DNA from: JAOABC01 sp041287495
GTDB taxonomy: Bacteria; Aquificota; Aquificia; Aquificales; Hydrogenothermaceae
Assembly: GCA_041287495.1 (NCBI GenBank)
Contig: JBEULE010000040.1
Location: 186,001 to 250,000 of the forward strand
Direction: 5' to 3'
DNA: 64,000 bases
A program made the position numbers and the translations under genes. The notes beneath the pieces were generated by a model. It saw only the letters and a list, made by a program, of their open reading frames with translations, was not told the DNA's origin and made no database searches. Each line of letters opens with the position of its first letter. Position 1 is the stretch's first letter. Of this stretch, positions 16,982-26,049 are shown piece by piece.

Positions 16982-16987
16982 ATCTAT

Positions 16988-17003
16988 GGGGCTTTTGAGC
17001 CCC
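16988..17003 (+). terminator. Hairpin after bpsA
   Basis: GGGGCT (16988-16993), loop TTTG, AGCCCC (16998-17003), followed by TGTCTTTG. Six G/C-rich base pairs directly after the bpsA stop make this a likely transcript end despite the weak U-run. Confidence 0.6.
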
Positions 17004-17088
17004 TGTCTTTGAAATCTTCAAAAAAATTATCATTTTAAGAATTCTTCCGAAAATTATATTAACTATTTGAAATTTTGTTGGTGTTTTT

Positions 17089-17442
17089 ATGTCAATTTTT
17101 CGGATAGCCTTGGCTATTTTGTTCATAGGTTTTTTGATATATTTTTATATAAAATTTTTGCCACAAGCAGCTGAAAAATTTCAGAAGTGGATTTTAAATG
17201 AACCTGTTAAAAAGGAGCAAGTTGAAAAGCAATATACTTCAGAGTTAAAGAAGGAAGACAGAAACATAAGAAAAGAACCGGATAAGTCGGAGGATATCTA
17301 TAAAAAGAAAGCAGATGAGGAATTAAATAAAATCTTAGGAATAAAAAAAGAGGAGAACTCAAAAGAAGAATCAGTTGTTGATAAATTTATGAATTTTCTT
17401 ATAATGTTAAAAGAAAAACTTTTTCATAGGGGTGAGCAATGA
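17089..17442 (+). CDS. Unknown single-pass membrane protein
   Basis: A 117-aa protein not recognised. It has one N-terminal membrane helix (about residues 4-25), then a strongly charged Lys/Glu-rich region likely to be helical (residues 40-95) and an amphipathic C-terminal helix. It ends in an ATGA overlap with ribBA, so the two are translationally coupled. The link to riboflavin synthesis may be only positional. Confidence 0.65.
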   Translation: MSIFRIALAILFIGFLIYFYIKFLPQAAEKFQKWILNEPVKKEQVEKQYTSELKKEDRNIRKEPDKSEDIYKKKADEELNKILGIKKEENSKEESVVDKFMNFLIMLKEKLFHRGEQ

Positions 17443-18671
17443 AGTTTAACACTATAGAAGAAGCATTAAAGGATATACAAGAAGGTAAAATGATAATAGT
17501 AGTAGATGACCCAGATAGAGAAAATGAGGGTGATCTTGTTATGGCTGCTGAAAAAGTAACTCCGGAAGCTATAAATTTTATGGCAAAGGAAGGAAGAGGA
17601 CTTATCTGTCTATCTATGCTTCCAGAGAGATTGAAGGAACTTGATATTCCACCTATGACTGTAAACAATACCGATCCAAAAGGAACAGCCTTCTGTGTAT
17701 CGATAGATGCACATCCAAAGTACGGTATTACAACTGGAATATCTGCTTTTGATAGGGCTTTGACTATTAAATTAGCAGTGTCTCCAGAAGCTAAACCTTC
17801 TGATTTTGTAAAACCAGGGCATGTATTTCCACTTATGGCAAAGAAAGGTGGAGTTTTAGAGAGAACAGGTCATACAGAGGCATCCGTAGATCTTGCCAAA
17901 CTTGCAGGTTTATATCCAGCTGGAGTTATTTGTGAGATTATGAAAGATGATGGAACTATGGCAAGACTTGATGACTTGATGGAGTTCGCACAGAAACATA
18001 ATCTTAAAATAATAACAATAGCAGATTTAGTTCAGTATAGGCTAAAGAAAGAGAAACATGTAAAAAGAGAAGCAGAAGCTTTCTTACCTACAAAGTATGG
18101 TGTATTTAAAATATATGGTTATATAAATACATTAGATGGGACAGAACATGTTGCACTGACTATGGGAGATATAAATCCGGAAGAGCCGGTTTTAGTGAGA
18201 GTTCATTCTGAATGTTTAACCGGAGATATATTCGGTTCTTTAAGGTGTGACTGTCAAAATCAGTTACACAGAGCTTTACAGATGATAGCCCAGGAAGGGA
18301 AAGGTGTATTGGTTTATATGAGAGGACACGAAGGAAGAGGAATAGGCATTGTAAACAAAATAAAAGCTTATGACTTACAAGATAAAGGATACGATACAGT
18401 TGAGGCTAATCATAAACTTGGTTTTCAGTCAGATTTAAGAGATTTTGGAACAGGAGCACAGATATTACTTGATATTGGCGTAAGAAAGATGAGACTTATG
18501 ACTAATAATCCTAGGAAGATAGTTGCTCTGGAGGGTTTTGGTCTTGAGATAGTTGAAAGAGTACCTATCTTTACGGGAACAAATCCACATAATGAGAAAT
18601 ATCTACTTGCAAAAAAGAATAAGTTAGGTCATATGATAGAATATTTTGAGGAATGGAAGTGCGATCTTTGA
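17439..18671 (+). CDS. ribBA: Bifunctional DHBP synthase / GTP cyclohydrolase II
   Basis: Two riboflavin-pathway enzymes in one 410-aa chain. The N-terminal RibB half (about 1-200) makes 3,4-dihydroxy-2-butanone 4-phosphate and shows DDPDRENEGDLV and the catalytic HTEASVDLAKLAG. The C-terminal RibA half (about 205-405) opens GTP and shows the zinc ligands in CLTGDIFGSLRCDCQ and the HEGRGIGI motif. Both active sites look intact. The gene starts within the stop of the preceding membrane protein gene and overlaps the pentaheme lipoprotein gene by 19 nt. Confidence 0.96.
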   Translation: MKFNTIEEALKDIQEGKMIIVVDDPDRENEGDLVMAAEKVTPEAINFMAKEGRGLICLSMLPERLKELDIPPMTVNNTDPKGTAFCVSIDAHPKYGITTGISAFDRALTIKLAVSPEAKPSDFVKPGHVFPLMAKKGGVLERTGHTEASVDLAKLAGLYPAGVICEIMKDDGTMARLDDLMEFAQKHNLKIITIADLVQYRLKKEKHVKREAEAFLPTKYGVFKIYGYINTLDGTEHVALTMGDINPEEPVLVRVHSECLTGDIFGSLRCDCQNQLHRALQMIAQEGKGVLVYMRGHEGRGIGIVNKIKAYDLQDKGYDTVEANHKLGFQSDLRDFGTGAQILLDIGVRKMRLMTNNPRKIVALEGFGLEIVERVPIFTGTNPHNEKYLLAKKNKLGHMIEYFEEWKCDL

Positions 18672-19567
18672 TTTTCATATTTTTTGCCGTAATTCTATCT
18701 TCATGTGATAAGATTACCAATGTATTTCAGGAAGATGATTTACTTCAAAGACCTGTAGCAAGCAGGTGTGGAGATTGCCATCAAGAGATATATAAACAGT
18801 GGAAAGAATCTAGACATGCAAAGGCTTGGGTATCACAAGATTTTAAAAGGACAAGTGAAAACTACTCAAAAGAAAAATGTCTATCATGCCATGCTCCTTA
18901 TGAAATAACAGTTGGAGATAAACCAAAAGTTAGGGAAACTAATCTTTCTGATGGGGTGAACTGTGTTTCTTGTCATTTTAGGGATTCTACAAAGTCTATG
19001 CATGGTCCGTATGATGTGTTTTCCCCTCCCCATCCATCTACAAAAGACCTGCAGTACACTAAAGCTGAAATCTGTTCCGGATGTCATCAGGAAACATTTA
19101 AACAATGGCAGATGGTTAAGACAGATAAAAACTGTCAAAACTGTCATATGTACCCTAAAGAAGGTAAACTTATACAGAAATTTCCTTTTGACCTTTTCCA
19201 TGCCTCAAAAGAAGTACACCATCATGGCTTTATAGTTCCGATACCTAAACCTGACTTTTTCAGAGTTGAAGCCTCAAAAAATAAGGAAAATTTAACATTG
19301 TATATAACAAGTTTGAAAGCACCTCATAATGTTCCAACTGCAGACCACGGAGATCCTAAATACTATATAGATGTTGAGTATATCAAAGATGGAAAAGTTG
19401 TTTACACCGATAGTCAGACCTTAACAAAGAAAGAGCCTTTGATATTTAAACAGACAAAAGAAATAGTTTTCCCTGTAAATTTCCCATATGACAGAGTTAA
19501 AATTACTCTAAGTAGAAAACTAAGTTGGGAAGAAAAACCTAAGAAAATTGCAGACTTTGAGTTTTGA
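18653..19567 (+). CDS. Pentaheme cytochrome c lipoprotein
   Basis: A 304-aa exported cytochrome. The N-terminal hydrophobic stretch ends in a lipobox (ILSSC, C18), predicting lipid anchoring. Five CxxCH heme sites occur at 39-43, 76-80, 104-108, 141-145 and 161-165. The segments CGDCHQEIYKQWKESRHAKA and CSGCHQETFKQW resemble the cytochrome c554-like multiheme family. The C-terminal 140 residues have no heme motif, contain an HHHGF cluster and look beta-rich. It overlaps ribBA by 19 nt. A role in periplasmic electron transfer is likely; the donor and acceptor are unknown. Confidence 0.85.
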   Translation: MEVRSLIFIFFAVILSSCDKITNVFQEDDLLQRPVASRCGDCHQEIYKQWKESRHAKAWVSQDFKRTSENYSKEKCLSCHAPYEITVGDKPKVRETNLSDGVNCVSCHFRDSTKSMHGPYDVFSPPHPSTKDLQYTKAEICSGCHQETFKQWQMVKTDKNCQNCHMYPKEGKLIQKFPFDLFHASKEVHHHGFIVPIPKPDFFRVEASKNKENLTLYITSLKAPHNVPTADHGDPKYYIDVEYIKDGKVVYTDSQTLTKKEPLIFKQTKEIVFPVNFPYDRVKITLSRKLSWEEKPKKIADFEF

Positions 19568-19982
19568 TATAGTTCCTTACGAAAAAAGATATTTAAATGA
19601 AGTTTTAGATTTGCTGAATTCTGTTTTTGATTCTCATTACACAGAAGATTATATTAATACAGGATTATCTGAAAAGTATATTGTTTTAGAGAGTAAAAAA
19701 GTAATTGGTTTTGTTGAGTTTGTGATACTGTTTGATTTTGGTGAGATATTTATGATAGCTGTTGATAAAAATTTTCATGGTAAAGGTGTAGGAAAAGCTC
19801 TTATGGAGTTTGTTTTAGAGAGGATGAGAGAAAAGGATGTAAAAGAGGTATACCTTGATGTATCAGTAAATAACTTAAGAGCTATAAATTTTTACAAAAG
19901 TTATGGATTTGAGGAACTTTATAGAAGGGAAAAATATTACAGAAGTTTGGAAGATTCAATATTAATGAGGAAACAACTATAA
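19548..19982 (+). CDS. GNAT-family N-acetyltransferase
   Basis: A 144-aa Gcn5-related acetyltransferase. The acetyl-CoA pyrophosphate loop is HGKGVGKALM, followed by the beta-strand/helix LDVSVNNLRAINFYKSYGFEE typical of RimI-like enzymes. The start is uncertain: in-frame TTG codons at 19548 and 19557 lie inside the preceding cytochrome gene, and neither has a strong SD, so translation is probably coupled. The substrate (ribosomal protein or small amine) cannot be told. Confidence 0.82.
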   Translation: MQTLSFDIVPYEKRYLNEVLDLLNSVFDSHYTEDYINTGLSEKYIVLESKKVIGFVEFVILFDFGEIFMIAVDKNFHGKGVGKALMEFVLERMREKDVKEVYLDVSVNNLRAINFYKSYGFEELYRREKYYRSLEDSILMRKQL

Positions 19983-20073
19983 TAATGAAAGTTTAATATG
20001 TTAAAATTATAAAATAGCTAGTTTTATCTGGAATATTTTGTAGTGAATAAATTTTTTCATAAAGGAGCAATCA

Positions 20074-20601
20074 GTGAAAATAAAAGGCAGAGAGTTAGAG
20101 CTTCTTATTTCTGAAAATCAGATAAAAAGTAGGATAAAAGAGCTTGCCAAGGAGATAGATGAAGCCTTTGAAGGGGAAGATATATATGCTGTAGGAATAC
20201 TCAAAGGGTCTTTTATATTTTTTGCAGATTTAGTAAGAGAGCTTAAAAGTAAGGTGTATGTAGATTTTATGCAAGTATCTTCATATGGAAGTAGAATGGA
20301 AAGTTTTGGAGAAGTTATCTTTATAAAAGATATGTCTGTTGATATCAAAGATAAAAATGTTCTGATAATAGATGATATTATAGATACGGGAAGAACTTTA
20401 AAAGCTCTGGTTGAAGCTCTATCTTTAAGATATCCTAGAAAATTAAAAACTGCAGTTCTTCTTGATAAAAAAGAGAGAAGAGAGGTTGATTATTATGCTG
20501 ACTTTGTTGGCTTTGTTATTCCAGATAAATTTGTTGTAGGTTATGGTTTAGATTGGGCTGAAGAAGGAAGAAATCTAAAAGAAATTTATGGAGTGAAGTA
20601 A
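20074..20601 (+). CDS. hpt: Hypoxanthine phosphoribosyltransferase
   Basis: Salvages hypoxanthine and guanine to IMP and GMP with PRPP. The 175-aa protein shows the PRPP loop VLIIDDIIDTGRT, the substrate-lid region VSSYGSRMES and the C-terminal VGYGLDWAEEGRN, all standard for bacterial HPRT. The start is GTG with AAAGGAG eight bases upstream. A gap of about 90 nt separates it from the GNAT gene, so it may begin a new unit that continues into moaCB one base after its stop. Confidence 0.94.
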   Translation: MKIKGRELELLISENQIKSRIKELAKEIDEAFEGEDIYAVGILKGSFIFFADLVRELKSKVYVDFMQVSSYGSRMESFGEVIFIKDMSVDIKDKNVLIIDDIIDTGRTLKALVEALSLRYPRKLKTAVLLDKKERREVDYYADFVGFVIPDKFVVGYGLDWAEEGRNLKEIYGVK

Positions 20602-20602
20602 G

Positions 20603-21517
20603 ATGAGGATGGTAGATGTTTCTATGAAGTTTGAAACTATAAGGACTGCACAAGCAGAGGGAAAGATATATCTTTCAAAAGAAACTGTTGAGATGATTAA
20701 AAATAAACAGATACCAAAAGGTGATGTTTTAGTTGCTTCCCAGATGGCAGGTATACTTGGAGCCAAAAAGACACCTGAGATACTACCTTTTTGCCATCCT
20801 ATACATATAGACCAGGTGTATGTAGAGACCAGACTTGATGAAGATGGAGTGTATGTCAGATCATTTGTCAGATGTATAGGTAGAACAGGTGTTGAAATGG
20901 AAGCACTTTCAGCTGTATCTGCTGCACTTTTAAATGTTTATGATATGTGTAAAGCTTTTGATAAAGAGATGTTTATTTCAGAAGTGAGGCTTATATCAAA
21001 ATCCGGAGGAAAATCCGACTATGAAGAAGACCTTTCAGGTTTAAACTGTGCAGTTATAACTTTAAGTGATAGCTGTTATAAAGGTGAAGCAGAAGATAAA
21101 AGCGGAAAAGCAGCGATAGATATAATACAAAATGAGTTTAATGGTAAAGTAGTTCATTATGAAGTTTTACCTGATGATTTAGATAAAATTGTGGAAAAGT
21201 TGAGAGAGCTTATAGATAAAGTTGATATTATCTTCACTACAGGTGGAACAGGATTTTCCAAGAGAGATGTGACACCGGAGGCAACATTACAGGTTATAGA
21301 TAAAGAGATGGTAGGATTTGAGGAAGCTATGAGGATTGTAGGGATAAAGTTTACACCTAAATCTCTTCTATCAAGAGCAGTTTGTGGAGTAGCAGGGCAA
21401 AGTACACTTATAATAAATCTTCCCGGAAGTACTGGAGGAGTAAAGGATAATCTTAGAATGGTAGCACCACTTTTAAAACATGCTATAAGAATGGCAAAGG
21501 GAGAGAAAAAACATTAG
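20603..21517 (+). CDS. MoaC-MoaB/MogA fusion, molybdenum cofactor synthesis
   Basis: A 304-aa two-domain protein. Residues 1-147 are MoaC (cyclic pyranopterin monophosphate synthase): FCHPIHIDQV, RTGVEMEAL and the DMCKAFDKE catalytic stretch. Residues 150-304 are a MoaB/MogA molybdopterin adenylyltransferase domain: TTGGTGFSKRDVTPEAT and LPGSTGGVKDN. The linker is short and acidic (YEEDLSG). The two domains act at an early and a late step of Moco synthesis, so fusion is for co-expression rather than channelling. Moco enzymes fit nitrate or sulfur-oxyanion respiration in this lineage. Confidence 0.93.
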   Translation: MRMVDVSMKFETIRTAQAEGKIYLSKETVEMIKNKQIPKGDVLVASQMAGILGAKKTPEILPFCHPIHIDQVYVETRLDEDGVYVRSFVRCIGRTGVEMEALSAVSAALLNVYDMCKAFDKEMFISEVRLISKSGGKSDYEEDLSGLNCAVITLSDSCYKGEAEDKSGKAAIDIIQNEFNGKVVHYEVLPDDLDKIVEKLRELIDKVDIIFTTGGTGFSKRDVTPEATLQVIDKEMVGFEEAMRIVGIKFTPKSLLSRAVCGVAGQSTLIINLPGSTGGVKDNLRMVAPLLKHAIRMAKGEKKH

Positions 21518-22055
21518 AGACAGAGCTATATTAATTTTTGGTTTAATGTGGAATGAAGGATTTAAAGATAGATTAATTGCAGTAGAGAACATAATCCAGC
21601 AGGAGTATGGGAAAATAATTTACTCAACAGAAAACTTCACCTTATCATATTCTACATACTATCAAAAGGAGATGGGGAAACATTTGATAAAAAAGTTTAT
21701 AGTATTAGATTGTATTATACATAAGCAAAATGCAGTCAATATAAAGAAGATGAGTATGTTATTAGAAGATAAGTTTAGATTAGGTGGTAGAACTGTGAAT
21801 ATAGACCCTGTATATTTAGATGAGTATCAGGTAGTAGCTTTAAGCTCAAAAGAAAGAGGGAGTAGAATCTATATATCTGATGGTGTATATGGAGAGATGG
21901 AGCTATTTTATCATCATAAAACTTTTCATCCCTTTGTATGGACTTATCTAGATTATAAAGAGAAAATTCCATTTTTTAATGAAGTAAGAAAAATATATCT
22001 GAAAAAGATTAAAGACGATGAAACGATTTATTGTAAAAACACCAAAAACTCTTAA
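21513..22055 (+). CDS. DUF4416 family protein, probable ATT start
   Basis: The family is recognised by RTVNIDPVYLDEYQVV, RIYISDGVYGEMEL and FVWTYLDY; its function is unknown. The first ATG is at 21546, but the eleven codons upstream encode RDRAILIFGLMWNE-like sequence that fits the usual hydrophobic N-terminal strand. That frame has no ATG, GTG or TTG back to a stop at 21486. An ATT at 21513 has GGGAG nine bases upstream and shares its last base with the moaCB stop codon, so I take ATT as the likely start (180 aa). The C-terminus overlaps the next gene by 38 nt. Confidence 0.75.
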   Translation: MRDRAILIFGLMWNEGFKDRLIAVENIIQQEYGKIIYSTENFTLSYSTYYQKEMGKHLIKKFIVLDCIIHKQNAVNIKKMSMLLEDKFRLGGRTVNIDPVYLDEYQVVALSSKERGSRIYISDGVYGEMELFYHHKTFHPFVWTYLDYKEKIPFFNEVRKIYLKKIKDDETIYCKNTKNS

Positions 22056-22833
22056 AGATTTCGTTTCAGAAAGTTTAAAAATCTCCAAAAACAGAGCAAA
22101 AGATATTATAGATTCTAAAAATGTTTTTGTGAATAATAAAAGAATCTGGATTGCAAGCCATCAATTAAAATCCGGAGATGTAGTAGAGATTATATCTGCC
22201 GATTACAATTTTCCAAAGGAAGAAAATTTAGAGATTGTTTACGAAGATGAGTATATTATTGCAGTAAATAAGCCACCGTTCATTACATCAGATAGAGATT
22301 ATAACTCTTTAGAGTTTAAGTTAAGGATAAAGTATAAAAATAATGACGTAAAAGCCATTCATAGGCTTGATAAAGAAACTTCCGGAGTTATCCTTTTTGC
22401 AAAGGGCTATGACATATTTCAAGAGTTTAAAAAACTATGGGAAGATAAATCTGTAAAAAAGATATACCTTGCTATATCTTACAATGAAGCAGATTTTCAG
22501 TTAAGAACTATAGATACAGATTTAGATGGTAAGGAAGCAGTGTCAACTGTAAAACTTTTAAAGAAAGCTAATGGCTTTTCTTATTTTGAAGTATCTATAT
22601 ATACTGGAAGGAAACATCAGATAAGAAGACACCTTGCCAGTATTAGACATCCTGTTGTTGGAGATAAAACCTATGGTCCTAAAAAGATAGAAGTAGGATT
22701 TTTAAAGAGTATAAAGAGGCATATGCTTCATGCATATAAACTTGAATTTATTCATCCTTTTAAACAGATTAAAACAACAATAAAAGCAGATATACCGGTT
22801 GACTTTAAAAATGTTTTACATTACCTAAAATAG
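22018..22833 (+). CDS. RluA-family 23S rRNA/tRNA pseudouridine synthase
   Basis: A 271-aa enzyme isomerising specific uridines. An N-terminal S4-like RNA-binding domain (residues about 8-65, ISKNRAKDIIDSKNVFVNN) precedes the catalytic domain. The catalytic aspartate is in HRLDKETSGVILFAK, and the C-terminal motif TGRKHQIRRHLASI is typical. RluA, RluC and RluD types cannot be separated here, so the target position is open. The gene begins inside the DUF4416 gene. Confidence 0.9.
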   Translation: MKRFIVKTPKTLKDFVSESLKISKNRAKDIIDSKNVFVNNKRIWIASHQLKSGDVVEIISADYNFPKEENLEIVYEDEYIIAVNKPPFITSDRDYNSLEFKLRIKYKNNDVKAIHRLDKETSGVILFAKGYDIFQEFKKLWEDKSVKKIYLAISYNEADFQLRTIDTDLDGKEAVSTVKLLKKANGFSYFEVSIYTGRKHQIRRHLASIRHPVVGDKTYGPKKIEVGFLKSIKRHMLHAYKLEFIHPFKQIKTTIKADIPVDFKNVLHYLK

Positions 22834-22871
22834 TATAATAGTTAGAAAATTTTAATTTTAGGAGTTTTAAA

Positions 22872-24002
22872 ATGGCTTTACCAACATTAAGAATTGGAAA
22901 GTATGAGATAGAATATCCAATAATACAGGGAGGAATGGGAGTAGGTATATCATGGGAAAATTTAGCAGGTAATGTATCTAAACATGGTTGCCTTGGTGTT
23001 GTCTCTGCTGTTGGAACAGGATATAGATATCCAAATTATGTAAAACTTAAAGATGGAAGACCAGTTAGTAGTAAATATATACACAACAAAGAAGCTTTAA
23101 CAAAGATTATTAAAGATGCAAAAGAGATAGCTGGTGGAGAAAAAGCTGTAATAGGTGTAAATATACTCTGTGCTATAACCGATTACGATAGAGTTGTAAG
23201 AGATGCTATAGAAGCTGGAGCAAATATAATAATATCTGGAGCAGGGCTTCCTTTAAAGCTTCCTGAGTATGCTGCCGGAAGTGATGTAGCTTTGGTCCCT
23301 ATCGTTTCTTCTGCAAGAGCGTTAAGAGTAATTTGTAAACATTGGACTAAAAAGTATAATAGACTTCCTGATGCTGTTGTTTTAGAAGGTCCTTTGTCTG
23401 GAGGTCATCAAGGTATACCTTATGAAGACTGTTTTAAACCAGAGTATCAACTTGAAAATTTACTTCCGGAAGTTTTGAAAGAGAGGGATCAGTGGGGAGA
23501 TTTCCCTATTATTGTTGCAGGAGGGATATGGAGTAAAGAAGATATTGAGTGGTATATATCTCAGGGAGCTGCCGGTGTCCAGATGGGGACAAGATTTGTA
23601 GGAACTTATGAGTGTGATGCATCTAATGAATTTAAGCAAGTTATAATAAATGCTAAAAAAGAAGATATAATATTACTTAAATCTCCGGTAGGTTATCCTG
23701 CAAGAGGAATAGTAACTAAACTTATAAAAGATATAGAGAGAGGAACTGCTCCAGAGGTTAAATGTATTTCAAACTGTGTAGTACCATGTAACCATGGTGA
23801 AGAAGCAAAAAAAGTTGGATACTGTATAGCTGATAGATTAGGAGATGCTTATCTTGGAAGAGTTGAAACTGGACTTTTCTTTTCTGGATCAAATGGCTAT
23901 AGGATAAAGAGACTTGTCCATGTAAAAGATTTAATAAGAGAGCTTGTGGAGGGAATACCCTGCGGACAGGAGGAAGAACAAAACGATTTTATAAGTGTCT
24001 AA
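22872..24002 (+). CDS. Nitronate monooxygenase-like FMN protein
   Basis: A 376-aa TIM-barrel flavoprotein of the 2-nitropropane dioxygenase/FabK superfamily. Recognisable parts are IIQGGMGVGISWENL, the phosphate-binding VAGGIWSKEDIEWY and AAGVQMGTRFVGTYE. A Cys-containing C-terminal extension (CISNCVVPCNHGEEA) followed by DAYLGRVETGLFFSGSN marks a subgroup longer than classical Nmo. The physiological role could be nitronate detoxification or enoyl-thioester reduction. A TATAAT precedes it in the 38-nt gap, but no matching -35 is seen. Confidence 0.85.
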   Translation: MALPTLRIGKYEIEYPIIQGGMGVGISWENLAGNVSKHGCLGVVSAVGTGYRYPNYVKLKDGRPVSSKYIHNKEALTKIIKDAKEIAGGEKAVIGVNILCAITDYDRVVRDAIEAGANIIISGAGLPLKLPEYAAGSDVALVPIVSSARALRVICKHWTKKYNRLPDAVVLEGPLSGGHQGIPYEDCFKPEYQLENLLPEVLKERDQWGDFPIIVAGGIWSKEDIEWYISQGAAGVQMGTRFVGTYECDASNEFKQVIINAKKEDIILLKSPVGYPARGIVTKLIKDIERGTAPEVKCISNCVVPCNHGEEAKKVGYCIADRLGDAYLGRVETGLFFSGSNGYRIKRLVHVKDLIRELVEGIPCGQEEEQNDFISV

Positions 24003-24018
24003 TTAAAGGTAACTTTCC

Positions 24019-26049
24019 ATGCTCTTAACAGCATGGATTATTTATTTTTTAGTTACTTTAAAGCTAAAAATTTACAATAGAGGACAGCTTTTTTACATTC
24101 TATCTGTTGCTTCTATTATATTATCTTATATATTGGTAGCTTATAATTCATACATTTTATATTTTGCAGGTATTGTTTTTGCAAATTTAAATACCAAAAG
24201 ATACATTAAGAAGGTTCCTTTTATTGTTTATTATTTAACACTTTTACTATTTTCCTTCTATTTTAAAACAGGGCTGATTCAAGATATTCTAACTACTTTA
24301 AGTATGTTTGGTTTAATATATCTTATTAAAGAAGAACCTTATAGTAAAAAGAGAGGACTTATCTTATCTTTCGTTGTTATCACCTCTATTATTCTATTTT
24401 TCAATAAAGAGATGTTTACGGTCCTAAATACAGCTATACCTATATTTTTGACATTAAATCTTATAGATTACTATTCAGAGTTAAAAGAGAGGGATTTAGA
24501 AGAGTTTAAAATAAAAACAGTAAAAACTGTAGATGCTGAAGTTAAAAAGGAAATAGAAAAATTAGAAATAAAACTTCAACTAGCACATAAGAAGTTGAAG
24601 GAAATATTCAAATTAAACAGTTATACAATAAAGGAGATTGATATTGATGAAATAACTGATAAAGTTGTTAAAGGACTTATTGAGTTAGGATATACTGGTT
24701 GTGCTTTAAAAATTAAAAATTACAATATTTTAAAAAAAGAAGGATATATTCCAAATTTTAAAGTATATGTTGAAGATATATTTAAAACAGTTACAGCTGA
24801 TAGTATAGAGGTTTTTGAAAAAGGTAAATGTATTGTGATTCCGATATTTGCTGAAAATAATAGGCTTGGGACAATGTTAGTTTATTCAAGAAATGAAATT
24901 CTACCGGAAGAGATAGAATACTTAATGACATATGCTAAATCTGTAGGAACAGCAATAGCAAAAGTAGATTACTTCACACAGATAATAAAACTTAGAGACC
25001 TTATCTATACCGCTGTTGACTCTATTAACATACCATTGGTTATCACTGGAAATGGATTTAAAATTGAAATTGCAAACAAAGCTTTTTTAAATTTTGTTAA
25101 TAGAGAAGATGTATTAAGTTTAAATCTTGTTGACCTTCTTCCATTTTTGGAGGATAAGAAAGAAGACATTATTAATAAGATAATAAATAACAGAGAGTTT
25201 TTAGAATGGAATACAAAAATATACATGCAAAATAGAGATGTAAGTTTAAACATTAGGGTTTATCCTGTAATCTCTGAAAACAAAGTTGAGAGTGTAGTTT
25301 TTATAGTAGAAGATATAACAGAAAAAGAGGAAATGGAACATCAAATAATACAGTCAGAAAAACTTGCTGTAATAGGAAGATTAGCTGCAGGTTTATCCCA
25401 TGAGATTAAAAATCCATTGGCAATAATATCCCAGTCTGTATTTTCTCTAAAGAGAAGATTAAAGAAAATATGTGATGAAGGTATGATAAATGATTTAATT
25501 GAACCTTTGGAAAGAATAGAGAGAAGTTCCAATAGAGCTAAAGATATAATAGATAGACTTTTAAACTTTTCAAAACCTTACTATAGAAATGTAGAGAAAG
25601 TTAATCTGAAAAATATTATAGAAGAAGCAGTAAAATTAGCTGTTTTTCAAGCCAACAAATCTGAAGTTAAGATAAGTTCAAAGTTAAAAGATATCTTTAT
25701 AAAAGGTGATAGAAATTCACTTATCCAGCTATTTTTAAACATAATAATAAATGCTTTTGAATCAATTACTTCAGATGGTAAGATAACTATAACATTAAAA
25801 TATCTTAAAAAGGATAAATTAGCAGAAGTATCTATTAAAGATACAGGTATAGGAATATCTCCAGATATAATAGATAGGATATTTGAACCATTTTTCACTA
25901 CAAAAGAAAAGGGAACGGGACTTGGCTTATCTGTTGCTTACCGTATCGCTAAAGATCATAATGGGGATATAAAAGTTAAAAGTATAGAAGGAGAAGGAAC
26001 AGAGTTTATAATATATTTACCTGTGTATGAGGATGGAGATGGAGAATAA
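24019..26049 (+). CDS. Membrane sensor histidine kinase with GAF and PAS domains
   Basis: A 676-aa kinase. About six membrane helices (residues 1-150) lead into a coiled coil (160-200), a GAF-like domain (about 205-315), a PAS domain (about 325-435), HisKA with phospho-acceptor H461 (GLSHEIKNPLAI) and HATPase_c with IINAFESI, DTGIGI and GTGLGLSVAYRIA. The order resembles NtrB/PrsK-type kinases. Its gene overlaps the response regulator gene by 23 nt, so the two are partners. The signal is unknown; a GAF domain could bind a small molecule or heme. Confidence 0.93.
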   Translation: MLLTAWIIYFLVTLKLKIYNRGQLFYILSVASIILSYILVAYNSYILYFAGIVFANLNTKRYIKKVPFIVYYLTLLLFSFYFKTGLIQDILTTLSMFGLIYLIKEEPYSKKRGLILSFVVITSIILFFNKEMFTVLNTAIPIFLTLNLIDYYSELKERDLEEFKIKTVKTVDAEVKKEIEKLEIKLQLAHKKLKEIFKLNSYTIKEIDIDEITDKVVKGLIELGYTGCALKIKNYNILKKEGYIPNFKVYVEDIFKTVTADSIEVFEKGKCIVIPIFAENNRLGTMLVYSRNEILPEEIEYLMTYAKSVGTAIAKVDYFTQIIKLRDLIYTAVDSINIPLVITGNGFKIEIANKAFLNFVNREDVLSLNLVDLLPFLEDKKEDIINKIINNREFLEWNTKIYMQNRDVSLNIRVYPVISENKVESVVFIVEDITEKEEMEHQIIQSEKLAVIGRLAAGLSHEIKNPLAIISQSVFSLKRRLKKICDEGMINDLIEPLERIERSSNRAKDIIDRLLNFSKPYYRNVEKVNLKNIIEEAVKLAVFQANKSEVKISSKLKDIFIKGDRNSLIQLFLNIIINAFESITSDGKITITLKYLKKDKLAEVSIKDTGIGISPDIIDRIFEPFFTTKEKGTGLGLSVAYRIAKDHNGDIKVKSIEGEGTEFIIYLPVYEDGDGE

